Assembly (NCBI GenBank): GCA_002711495.1
Contig: PARM01000043.1
Location: 19,561 to 25,217 of the forward strand
Length of the DNA: 5,657 bases
DNA from: Gammaproteobacteria bacterium
Lineage (GTDB): Bacteria > Pseudomonadota > Gammaproteobacteria > Pseudomonadales > Azotimanducaceae
Reading direction: 5' to 3'
The stretch's first letter is position 1. The number at the start of each line of letters is the position of its first letter. A program made the translations under genes and the position numbers. The notes under the pieces are model-generated. The model searched no databases and was not told where the DNA came from. It saw nothing but the letters and a program-made list of their open reading frames with translations. Of this stretch, positions 1 through 5,402 are shown one piece after another.

Positions 1-209
1 ACCTCGACACGATCAGGCTTCTCAAGCAAAGTATTTAAGTTCAACAATTTTTTGATTAAGGAAAAGGCACTTCCAGGAGACAGAGGCTCATGCTCCCTAG
101 CAAGCTGATACTTTGAGTAGGCCTCTAGCCCTTCCTGCTTATAAACTCGGTCGCTTTGCTCCAAGTCAAAGAGTGCTGCGCTAGAAGTTGCGATAGTCAA
201 TTTTTTCAT
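1..209 (-). CDS. 5'-nucleotidase, N-terminal part (gene runs off the left edge)
   Basis: The minus-strand frame opens at an ATG (207-209) and stays open for 69 codons to the window edge, so only the N-terminus is present. It begins MKKLTIATSSAALFDLE, followed by an EGLEAYSKYQ stretch, a HEPLSPGSAFSLIKKLL stretch and a run leading to PDRVE. These blocks are typical of the N-terminus of the bacterial/eukaryotic cytosolic 5'-nucleotidase (cN-I-like, Pfam 5_nucleotid) family, in which the early ALFDLE segment forms the HAD-like nucleophile region. The family dephosphorylates nucleoside 5'-monophosphates in the cytoplasm. The usual length is around 300 residues, so most of the gene lies outside. 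It diverges from the VWA-led cluster across about 70 bases. No strong Shine-Dalgarno precedes the ATG. The family call is by recognition of short blocks and has not been searched. Confidence 0.72.
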   Translation of the reverse strand, partial: MKKLTIATSSAALFDLEQSDRVYKQEGLEAYSKYQLAREHEPLSPGSAFSLIKKLLNLNTLLEKPDRVE

Positions 210-238
210 TTTTACCGACAGAATCTGGAGGTTACGAT

Positions 239-257
239 TAACGAACGTTAGTATAAC
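239..257 (+). promoter_or_regulatory. Candidate -10 box with adjoining inverted repeat upstream of the VWA gene
   Basis: A TATAAC hexamer (252-257) lies 22 bases before the VWA start and resembles a sigma70 -10 box. Directly before it is an inverted repeat, TAACG-AA-CGTTA (239-250), with five-base arms and a two-base spacer. A repeat abutting a -10 box is a plausible operator position. No convincing -35 box is seen at the right distance, so the promoter itself is tentative. It could serve the four-gene cluster, and a regulator bound here could also affect the divergent nucleotidase gene. Confidence 0.3.
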
Positions 258-279
258 TTAAATTTGAAGGTCAGTTTTT

Positions 280-981
280 ATGAAAGAATCAAAAAATCTT
301 CCTAAGTCCAGCTCAAAGAATCTAGAGAAGTTTCTAGAGCAAGTAAAGAAAACTCCAACTCGAAACGTGCGAGAAGTCGCCGGAAGGTTAGTCTTTGGAA
401 TGGACGCAACCGCATCGAGAGAGAGGACATGGGATAACGCCTGCCAAATTCAAAACAAAATGTTCAGTGCAACGGATGACATCGGCGGTATAAATGTTCA
501 GCTATGTTATTACAGAGGCTTCAATCAATTTCAACATTCAAGCTGGTTCTCGGCCGGACAAGAGCTAATAAAAGAAATGGCTAAGGTCACTTGTCTTGGT
601 GGACATACACAAATAGCAAAGATTTTTGAACATGCCCTTGAAGAACACAGAACACAAAAAATCAAGGCACTAGTGTTCGTCGGCGATGCTTTAGAGGAAA
701 ATGCTGATGCGCTTTGTCATTTGGCGGGCAAGTTTGGCGTTTTCAATGTGCCCATTTTTATGTTTCAGGAAGGAGGCGATCGCTTTGTTATGTCAGCTTT
801 CAAACAAATCGCTCTCTTGAGCGGAGGTGCATACGCTCCATTTAATTCTGGTAGTGTAAAGGAGCTACAGAATTTATTATCATCGGTTGCTGTCTTCGTC
901 GCCGGGGGTCACGAGGCATTAGAAAAATACGAAAAACGCGATGAAAACGGAAATAATTTAACTCTCCAACTACGGAAGTAG
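280..981 (+). CDS. VWA (von Willebrand factor A) domain protein
   Basis: A 233-residue soluble protein without a signal peptide or membrane segment. The first ~30 residues are charged and Lys/Ser-rich, followed by a VWA/Rossmann-like fold. The first strand ends in a MIDAS-type motif, DATAS (D42, T44, S46), in the segment LVFGMDATASRERTWD. The second MIDAS residue is probably T110 in GGHTQI, and the third is D136 in VFVGDALEE. DxTxS is a mild variant of the canonical DxSxS. VWA domains of this kind bind a divalent metal and usually mediate protein-protein contacts in multi-protein assemblies. It is first in a tight cluster: its stop TAG (979-981) abuts the GTG start of a membrane J-domain protein, and this VWA plus J-protein pairing is one I recognise from proteobacteria, where its role is not established to my knowledge. 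The ATG at 280 is supported by AAGG (267-270) nine bases upstream. The domain call is firm; the function is unknown. Confidence 0.85.
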   Translation: MKESKNLPKSSSKNLEKFLEQVKKTPTRNVREVAGRLVFGMDATASRERTWDNACQIQNKMFSATDDIGGINVQLCYYRGFNQFQHSSWFSAGQELIKEMAKVTCLGGHTQIAKIFEHALEEHRTQKIKALVFVGDALEENADALCHLAGKFGVFNVPIFMFQEGGDRFVMSAFKQIALLSGGAYAPFNSGSVKELQNLLSSVAVFVAGGHEALEKYEKRDENGNNLTLQLRK

Positions 982-1725
982 GTGAAATTTTTGGGCATAA
1001 TCATCTCACTAATAGCAGTCCCGATCATTACCTTCTTGGTCCTAAAAAAAACCCTTAAGAAGAAAAAACTCTCTTCAAAACACTTCCAACTCATTTACAT
1101 ACTGAGTCTTTTAGGACTAGGAGTTTTGTTTCTTGCATTTACGGGGCGACTTCATCCGATATTCGCGTTGCTGGGAGCAGCTCTTCCTTTTGTAGTGCGT
1201 ATTTTCGGACTTCTTATGAGGGGTGCTCAACTCGCTTCAATTTTTCGCAACGTAAGCAGACTTTTTGGTAATACGATTTCTACTCCGAAAGATTCAAGCG
1301 AGATAAAAACCTCTTTTATTCATATGAAACTAGACCACGTTACTGGTTCAATGGAGGGAAAAGTACTTCAAGGGCGGTTTGAAGGGAAAAAAATTTCAAC
1401 ATTATCTTCAGAGGAAATAAGAGAAATTCTAGTTGAAATAGGTTCCGACTCAGATTCGGTTAATTTGATGCATGCTTACCTAGAACGAGAACGCCCAGAA
1501 TGGGACACAGGAACAAAGGAAAACAGTAGCAGACAGAGCGGACCCTTCTCTTCCGAAATGGACGAGCAGCAAGCTTTCGAGATCCTAGGCTTGTCCCCAG
1601 GGGCTTCAGAAAAAGAGATAGTTGCCGCGCACAAGAGGCTTATGCAGGGAGTTCACCCAGATCGAGGCGGCTCAACGTTTCTTGCAGCAAAAATTAACGC
1701 AGCAAAAGACCTTTTGGTCGGATGA
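982..1725 (+). CDS. Membrane-anchored J-domain (DnaJ/Tim14-like) protein
   Basis: A 247-residue protein with three likely N-terminal membrane helices (about 4-22, 36-54 and 57-77), separated by a very Lys-rich loop at 22-29. A soluble part follows with a conserved-looking block, MKLDHVTGSMEGKVLQG (115-131), and then a C-terminal J domain (about 193-247) starting DEQQAFEILGLSPGAS. The HPD tripeptide that stimulates Hsp70 ATPase is H225-P226-D227, followed by RGGSTFLAAKINAAKDLL. The J domain ends soon after helix III, as in Tim14/Pam18-type J proteins rather than full DnaJ, and there is no zinc-finger or substrate-binding domain. The role is therefore likely to recruit cytosolic DnaK to a membrane site. 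The GTG start lies immediately after the VWA stop, with GGAAG at 974-978 as a close Shine-Dalgarno, which implies translational coupling. The next ATG in frame (about 1324) would remove all membrane helices, so GTG is preferred. Confidence 0.88.
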   Translation: MKFLGIIISLIAVPIITFLVLKKTLKKKKLSSKHFQLIYILSLLGLGVLFLAFTGRLHPIFALLGAALPFVVRIFGLLMRGAQLASIFRNVSRLFGNTISTPKDSSEIKTSFIHMKLDHVTGSMEGKVLQGRFEGKKISTLSSEEIREILVEIGSDSDSVNLMHAYLERERPEWDTGTKENSSRQSGPFSSEMDEQQAFEILGLSPGASEKEIVAAHKRLMQGVHPDRGGSTFLAAKINAAKDLLVG

Positions 1726-1735
1726 AATCAATCAG

Positions 1736-2581
1736 GTGAGGAATAAACAGAGGGAGGCATACAAAGATTTAGAGGCAGAAATTAGATCATTTTGTGAACT
1801 CCACAACTCTCTGGATGCGAGAGCTTTTTTTGAAGAAATGGAAAGAGCCTCATTGCTCAGACTGGACTGGCCGGAAGAATTAGGAGGAAGAGGCTGGGAT
1901 CGTAGGGCGCAATTGATAGTGATTAAGGCTCTCGCTGAATATGAGTGTCCAATTTTTCCAGATGCCTTATCTTCGGGAGCGCCTTTAATAATAAATCTTA
2001 GTTCCCTGGGTGATAGAGCTTTTCTGTTAGAGCGTTTGATAAATAATCTATCAATCTGGCGGATTCACGCTAACCCGGGTAATGAGGGAATTTTTTGGGA
2101 TCAAGAGGAGAGCTCACTTTACGTTATAGACAATAGAGAGAAATACCAACTTGGAGAAACTGGTCTCGCCGAAGAGTATCTAGCAAAATACTTCTCAAAC
2201 GGATGTCTGCTACAGCAATGGCTTTCAGGAATAATTCTCTCTAGGAAGCTGAGTCAAACGCTCAAAGGATCTAACGAGAACGAGGTGATAGAAGAAGAGA
2301 TAAATTTCCTCGCTATGGAGAAACTTTTTCTAGCATCAGAAAGCGACAACTTGCAGGCGTTGAGAGCTAATTCTGGAAAGACTAAAACCTACCAGCTCAT
2401 TACCCGTCTAATCGGGTACGACGGAATGGCACGAAAATCTTGGGAAGCAGGATCTAACGAGCTTCCAAAATTTTTGAAAGAGTGCCTCTTTTTAGAGAGC
2501 ATCGAGTCACAAATTTCGCTTGATGAGAATTTAATAAAGGATCGCCTCTATGAGGAGTCATTAGATAAAGATGAAAGATAA
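1736..2581 (+). CDS. Reduced acyl-CoA dehydrogenase-like protein, probably lacking normal catalytic function
   Basis: A 281-residue protein from a GTG start. The open frame extends upstream to a TTG at 1622, but that part lies inside the J-domain coding region and does not resemble a protein start. The N-terminal ~110 residues look like the acyl-CoA dehydrogenase (ACAD) alpha domain: LDWPEELGGRGWD (43-55) matches the family block W-P-x-E-x-G-G-x-G, and FLLERLINNLSIWRI (96-110) matches the F-L-P-x-I-x-x-G-E-x-x-W segment. The C-terminal part resembles the ACAD helical domain, with ESIESQISLDENLIKDRLY (254-272) where active enzymes carry GGTSEIQRNIIAKR. The FAD-binding beta domain between them is mostly missing, the GGTSE motif is gone, and the protein is about 100 residues shorter than usual. 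No frameshift is apparent. It may be a pseudoenzyme or a non-catalytic partner subunit. The HAD gene overlaps its end by 11 bases. Fold assignment is moderate; function is unknown. Confidence 0.65.
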   Translation: MRNKQREAYKDLEAEIRSFCELHNSLDARAFFEEMERASLLRLDWPEELGGRGWDRRAQLIVIKALAEYECPIFPDALSSGAPLIINLSSLGDRAFLLERLINNLSIWRIHANPGNEGIFWDQEESSLYVIDNREKYQLGETGLAEEYLAKYFSNGCLLQQWLSGIILSRKLSQTLKGSNENEVIEEEINFLAMEKLFLASESDNLQALRANSGKTKTYQLITRLIGYDGMARKSWEAGSNELPKFLKECLFLESIESQISLDENLIKDRLYEESLDKDER

Positions 2582-3221
2582 GCTGCTAGTTTTTGACCTT
2601 GATGGCACTCTTCTTGACAGCTTGCCAAGCCTCGCTAAATCCTTTAACTGGGCTCTGCAAAAAATGGGACATCCTATTCGCTCCTTACCAAATTATAGAC
2701 ACATAATCGGTGACGGGGCTAAGGAGGGAGCTAAACGATGTTTGCCGAGAAGCAATGGGGACTCTAAGGAAGTCTCTACATGTTTATCCCTTTTCAAAGA
2801 AGCCTATGGGACCTATTGGAAAGAAGCAAAACCCTTCCCCCATATTCTGGACATGCTAAACACCGCCTCAAAAGAAAATCGTTTAGCCGTTCTCTCTAAC
2901 AAGGATGATGCATTTACCAGATCCTGCGTTGAGGAATTTTTCCCAAGTTCCTTTGATTTTATTTCAGGCTACAAACCAGAGCACGGATTGAAACCGAAAC
3001 CATCAGCACTTCTGGAAATAGCACACAGTCTCGGCTATCTCATAAGCAAAACTTATATGATTGGAGACACCGCGACTGACATAAAAACAGCAATTAATGC
3101 TGGAGCTAAAAGCATCGGAGTACTGTGGGGTTACCGAGATAGAGAGGAGCTATCGGAAGCTGGCCCAGATTATATAGTCGATACAGTGGAAAAACTAAAC
3201 AATTTATTTGCTAGATTGTAA
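2571..3221 (+). CDS. HAD-superfamily hydrolase, phosphoglycolate phosphatase (Gph)-like
   Basis: A 216-residue cytoplasmic HAD subfamily IA phosphatase with all four motifs. Motif I is DLDGTLLDS (nucleophile D9, acid/base D11), motif II is VLSNK (S109), motif III is LKPKP (K141 or K143), and motif IV is GDTATD (D166 and D170, metal ligands). Residues ~17-85 form the small helical cap typical of the Gph/PGP group. Length matches the family (about 215-225). The likely reaction is hydrolysis of 2-phosphoglycolate or another small phosphomonoester; related HADs such as pyrophosphatase PpaX or 5'-nucleotidase-type enzymes cannot be excluded by motif alone. The start ATG lies inside the end of the preceding gene, so the two are probably translationally coupled and this is the last gene of the cluster. 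After its stop, 53 bases separate it from the convergent oxidoreductase gene, without a recognisable hairpin plus T-run. Confidence 0.85.
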   Translation: MKDKLLVFDLDGTLLDSLPSLAKSFNWALQKMGHPIRSLPNYRHIIGDGAKEGAKRCLPRSNGDSKEVSTCLSLFKEAYGTYWKEAKPFPHILDMLNTASKENRLAVLSNKDDAFTRSCVEEFFPSSFDFISGYKPEHGLKPKPSALLEIAHSLGYLISKTYMIGDTATDIKTAINAGAKSIGVLWGYRDREELSEAGPDYIVDTVEKLNNLFARL

Positions 3222-3274
3222 TAATTTCTTCTTACACAGATTTATCCTTTTCTTTTGCGCTAAATGCAGACTGC

Positions 3275-4375
3275 TTACGCACACATGCTTGGAGGCAGAG
3301 CAGGATTGTTTGGTAAATGCGAGAAACGTTTTGTTTCCCTCTGACGTTTATATTCCTCTACGACTGGCAAAAGTTCTTGCGGAGATGCTCCATGAAGAAT
3401 CACTCCGTCGCATCCAAGATCAAACTGCTTATTTATCTCATAGACACACTCCTTTGGAGTTCCCAGAGCCGCATTTGATAACCAGCTATTCGGAATAAGC
3501 TCCTTTATAACCTCTAGTTCCTGAAAAGATGCTTTTTGATCAATAGCGCCCTGAAAATTTTTGATGATTTCACTATCTCGAAACTTAGATAAATAACTGG
3601 GATCCCACTGGTTAGTCTTAACCATAAGATCACCATATGCTTGCAGATAAGTCGCCATCCGGCCGACAGTTTTTTTCAAATGTAGCTCAACCGGCAAATG
3701 GTCTCCTACCACAGCCAAACAAGACCATACTCTTACGTCCGAGGGGTTTCGACCAGATTCAATAGCCGCCTCCTTTACATTTTTGACGCATCTCTTGGTT
3801 GTCTCGTCTGTAAAAAAAGTGTGAAGCACTACCGCGTCAAAGGCTCGTCCTCCTAAAGCCAATGCGTTCGGACCAAAAGCAGTAAGGATTAGGGGGATAT
3901 ATTCGTTAAAGTCCGGATCAAGGCGAAGAAAAGGCCACTCTCCTAGCGAACTTTTATAGCCGATAAGTGTTTCTCCTTGATGCAGGCGTCTCATCAAATG
4001 AGCAAATTCTTCTAACTGTTGCGTCGTTATTTTTGGAAGGCCCATAGCTTTAAAAAGCAGATCGATACCTCGACCTAAACCAAGGGCAAATCTTCCCTCT
4101 GTTAAGAAGTGCATTGTAGAGGCATAAGAACCAGTGACAAGCGGGTGTCTCGTGTTGTGGTTTGTCGCTGCAGTCGCAATACCCATGCTCTTAGAAACAG
4201 AGCCAACAGCCCCACTCAAAGTTGCAGCTTCCTTGATGTTAAAGCGTTCCGATAAAAAACAGTTCCCTATACCGATCTTCTCGGCAAGCTCAACCTCCTC
4301 TATCAAGTCTCTCGGAGTTTTGGGGGCCCCGGCTAGGGCATAAAACCCAAGTTCATTCATCATCATAGTTTCCAT
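3275..4375 (-). CDS. LLM-class (luciferase-like) flavin/F420-dependent oxidoreductase, resembling TIGR03857 (MSMEG_2249 family)
   Basis: A 366-residue TIM-barrel oxidoreductase of the bacterial luciferase-like superfamily. Blocks I recognise from the 'probable F420-dependent oxidoreductase, MSMEG_2249 family' are LGFYALAGAPKTPRDL (9-24), FLSERFNIKEAA (40-51), IATAATNHNTRHPLV (66-80), GRFALGLGRG (94-103), AFDAVVLHTFFTD (178-190) and GCDGVILHGASP (321-332). The family name implies coenzyme F420, but cofactor use is inferred from homology and LLM proteins may use FMN instead. Substrate is unknown. The start is ambiguous: the N-terminus reads METMMMNELGF, with in-frame ATGs at 4375, 4366, 4363 and 4360. 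GGAA inside the first codons could act as a Shine-Dalgarno for the ATG at 4363 or 4360, which would also place the N-terminus nearer the conserved LGFY. The last ~18 residues (RFSHLPNNPALPPSMCA region) extend past the barrel. It diverges from an SDR gene. Confidence 0.87.
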   Translation of the reverse strand: METMMMNELGFYALAGAPKTPRDLIEEVELAEKIGIGNCFLSERFNIKEAATLSGAVGSVSKSMGIATAATNHNTRHPLVTGSYASTMHFLTEGRFALGLGRGIDLLFKAMGLPKITTQQLEEFAHLMRRLHQGETLIGYKSSLGEWPFLRLDPDFNEYIPLILTAFGPNALALGGRAFDAVVLHTFFTDETTKRCVKNVKEAAIESGRNPSDVRVWSCLAVVGDHLPVELHLKKTVGRMATYLQAYGDLMVKTNQWDPSYLSKFRDSEIIKNFQGAIDQKASFQELEVIKELIPNSWLSNAALGTPKECVYEINKQFDLGCDGVILHGASPQELLPVVEEYKRQRETKRFSHLPNNPALPPSMCA

Positions 4376-4376
4376 A

Positions 4377-4389
4377 TTATGTCACATAA
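4377..4389. promoter_or_regulatory. Perfect 13-base palindrome, candidate operator
   Basis: TTATGT-C-ACATAA is a perfect inverted repeat (six-base arms, one-base centre) that begins one base from the outermost ATG of the minus-strand oxidoreductase and lies in the 99-base gap shared with the divergent SDR gene. The position suits a dimeric repressor controlling the oxidoreductase, or both genes. I cannot match it to a named regulator. A 13-base AT-rich palindrome can also arise by chance. Confidence 0.35.
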
Positions 4390-4461
4390 CCACGCCGCAA
4401 TGCGCAGTGGATAAAGCTGGGAAAGATAAATAAGTTGTGGCACCCTTAAATCAGCGTTTCC

Positions 4462-4466
4462 AAGGA
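4462..4466 (+). promoter_or_regulatory. Ribosome binding site of the SDR gene
   Basis: AAGGA sits eight bases before the ATG at 4475. It fixes that ATG as the start, and the glycine-rich NAD(P)-binding motif then falls at the expected residues 11-18. Confidence 0.6.
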
Positions 4467-4474
4467 ATTAATCG

Positions 4475-5251
4475 ATGGAAGTTCATGGCAAGGTTGTGGT
4501 AGTCACAGGCGCGGCGAACGGTATTGGAAGAGCCCTCGCTAGGCGTTTCTCGAAGGAGGGTGCTCGCAAAATTATAATCGCAGATCTAGACGAGCAAGGC
4601 TTAAAAAGGGTAGAAGCTGAAACGGGGGCGGAGTCTTTCAAGGTAGATGTTGCTTGTGAGGAAGACATTCAAAGTCTCATAGAGTCATGCGAGCGGAAAT
4701 ACGAGGGAATCGATTTGCTGTGCAATAATGCAGGTATCGGCGTTAATGGCGGGCCCGAAGTTCGAAACGAAGACTGGCAAAAAATCTGGGAAATTAATGT
4801 AATGGCGCACGTCTACGCAGCGCGTGCTGCAATTCCAGGAATGCTCAGGCGCGGCTCGGGTTACATTCTCAACACTGCGTCAGCCGCTGGCTTGCTCTCT
4901 CAAATCGGATCTGCTCCGTACGCCGTTACAAAACATGCCGCCGTAAGCTTTGCTGAATGGTTAGCAATTACCTACGGAGATCGAGGACTCAAGGTCTCTG
5001 TTCTTTGTCCTCAAGCTGTTCGAACTGCGATGACGGCTGATGACCCCAATGGGGTGGCTAGCGTAGACGGAATGATAGAGCCAGAAGAAGTTTCCGAGGC
5101 GGTAATCACAGCTTTAAAAAACGAAAGTTTTCTTGTTCTGCCGCACCCCAAAGTTCTCGATTATATGCAGCGAAAGTCAGGAGACTATGACCGGTGGATC
5201 GAGGGTATGAAGAGGCTTCAATCCAATTACCGAGTTACAGATTGGCCCTAG
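4475..5251 (+). CDS. Short-chain dehydrogenase/reductase (classical SDR)
   Basis: A 258-residue classical SDR with a Rossmann fold and an intact active site. The cofactor motif TGAANGIG (11-18) follows VVVV, and an acidic residue after strand 2 (IADLD, D37) suggests preference for NAD(H) over NADP(H). NNAG is at 84-87 and the catalytic tetrad is N108 (in EINV), S136 (in NTASAAG), Y149 and K153 (YAVTK). The segment LCPQAVRTAMTADD (177-190) forms the substrate loop. Such enzymes oxidise or reduce an alcohol/carbonyl pair, and the substrate is not predictable here. It diverges from the LLM oxidoreductase, so the two may share regulation and perhaps a catabolic pathway. It ends about 20 bases before the metA promoter, and no intrinsic terminator is seen in between, so some readthrough into the metA leader is possible. 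Confidence 0.93.
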   Translation: MEVHGKVVVVTGAANGIGRALARRFSKEGARKIIIADLDEQGLKRVEAETGAESFKVDVACEEDIQSLIESCERKYEGIDLLCNNAGIGVNGGPEVRNEDWQKIWEINVMAHVYAARAAIPGMLRRGSGYILNTASAAGLLSQIGSAPYAVTKHAAVSFAEWLAITYGDRGLKVSVLCPQAVRTAMTADDPNGVASVDGMIEPEEVSEAVITALKNESFLVLPHPKVLDYMQRKSGDYDRWIEGMKRLQSNYRVTDWP

Positions 5252-5270
5252 ACACGATCTTTTGTTTTAT

Positions 5271-5298
5271 TTGACGATATAGAATATTCGGATAAAAT
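5271..5298 (+). promoter_or_regulatory. Sigma70-like promoter of metA
   Basis: TTGACG (5271-5276) and TAAAAT (5293-5298) are separated by 16 bases and match the -35 TTGACA and -10 TATAAT consensus at five of six positions each. The predicted transcription start, about 5304-5306, falls exactly at the 5' edge of the SAM-II aptamer, which independently supports the call. Confidence 0.7.
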
Positions 5299-5303
5299 AC
5301 AGT

Positions 5304-5358
5304 GTAGCGCCGATTTGATATCAGCTTGCGGGCGCAATAGAAATTCAGCTAAAGAGGA
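5304..5358 (+). ncRNA. SAM-II riboswitch aptamer upstream of metA
   Basis: The leader matches the SAM-II (metA motif) pseudoknot layout. Stem P1 is GCGCC (5307-5311) with GGCGC (5331-5335). The P1 loop starts with GATTTGA and ends CTTGCG, as in known members. After P1 comes an A-rich linker and then the conserved GCTAAAGAGG (5348-5357), whose core joins the loop in the pseudoknot. Known SAM-II RNAs bind S-adenosylmethionine and lower expression of methionine-synthesis genes, and the gene that follows is metA, a classic target. I could not resolve every pseudoknot pair by eye; AGCT 5323-5326 with 5347-5350 is one possibility. The class call rests on the spacing, the conserved blocks and the gene context. 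Confidence 0.85.
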
Positions 5359-5360
5359 CC

Positions 5361-5391
5361 CCCAATTTAGCTGGCGCTAAATGGGTTCTTT
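5361..5391 (+). terminator. Terminator-like hairpin in the riboswitch expression platform
   Basis: ATTTAGC (5365-5371) pairs perfectly with GCTAAAT (5376-5382) around a TGGC loop, and is extended by CCC (5361-5363) with GGG (5383-5385) past one bulged A. TTCTTT follows (5386-5391), a short imperfect T-run. The 5' arm TTTAGCT (5366-5372) can instead pair with AGCTAAA (5347-5353) of the aptamer, so the two structures exclude each other. With SAM bound, AGCTAAA is held in the aptamer and this hairpin is free to form. The weak T-run leaves open that it acts on translation instead. Confidence 0.55.
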
Positions 5392-5396
5392 AAGGG
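5392..5396 (+). promoter_or_regulatory. Ribosome binding site of metA
   Basis: AAGGG sits six bases before the ATG at 5403. It lies about 35 bases beyond the aptamer, so the aptamer does not cover it directly, unlike SAM-II leaders in which the 3' strand of the pseudoknot overlaps the Shine-Dalgarno. The C-run at 5359-5363 could pair with its GGG as an alternative block on translation. Confidence 0.6.
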
Positions 5397-5402
5397 AAAA
5401 AA

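Noticed and set aside
909..1094. 61-residue minus-strand frame across the VWA/J-protein junction
   Set aside because: It is antisense to two well-supported genes and shows no recognisable protein features.
1622..1735. Upstream extension of the ACAD-like frame back to TTG 1622
   Set aside because: It lies within the conserved J-domain codons of the preceding gene in another frame, gives no ACAD-like sequence and has no supporting ribosome binding site.
3222..3274. Possible bidirectional terminator between the convergent HAD and oxidoreductase genes
   Set aside because: The gap is T-rich, but only a three-base-pair stem could be drawn around GCTAA; not enough to call a terminator.
3208..3498. 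96-residue plus-strand frame after the HAD gene
   Set aside because: It is antisense to the C-terminal part of the well-supported oxidoreductase, is composition-odd and resembles no family; a shadow.
4134..4343. 69-residue plus-strand frame within the oxidoreductase gene
   Set aside because: Antisense shadow of the conserved N-terminal coding region.
4483..4668. 61-residue minus-strand frame within the SDR gene
   Set aside because: Antisense shadow of the Rossmann-fold N-terminus; low-complexity composition.
5252..5270. Possible terminator after the SDR gene (T-rich run)
   Set aside because: T-rich sequence is present, but no stem precedes it.
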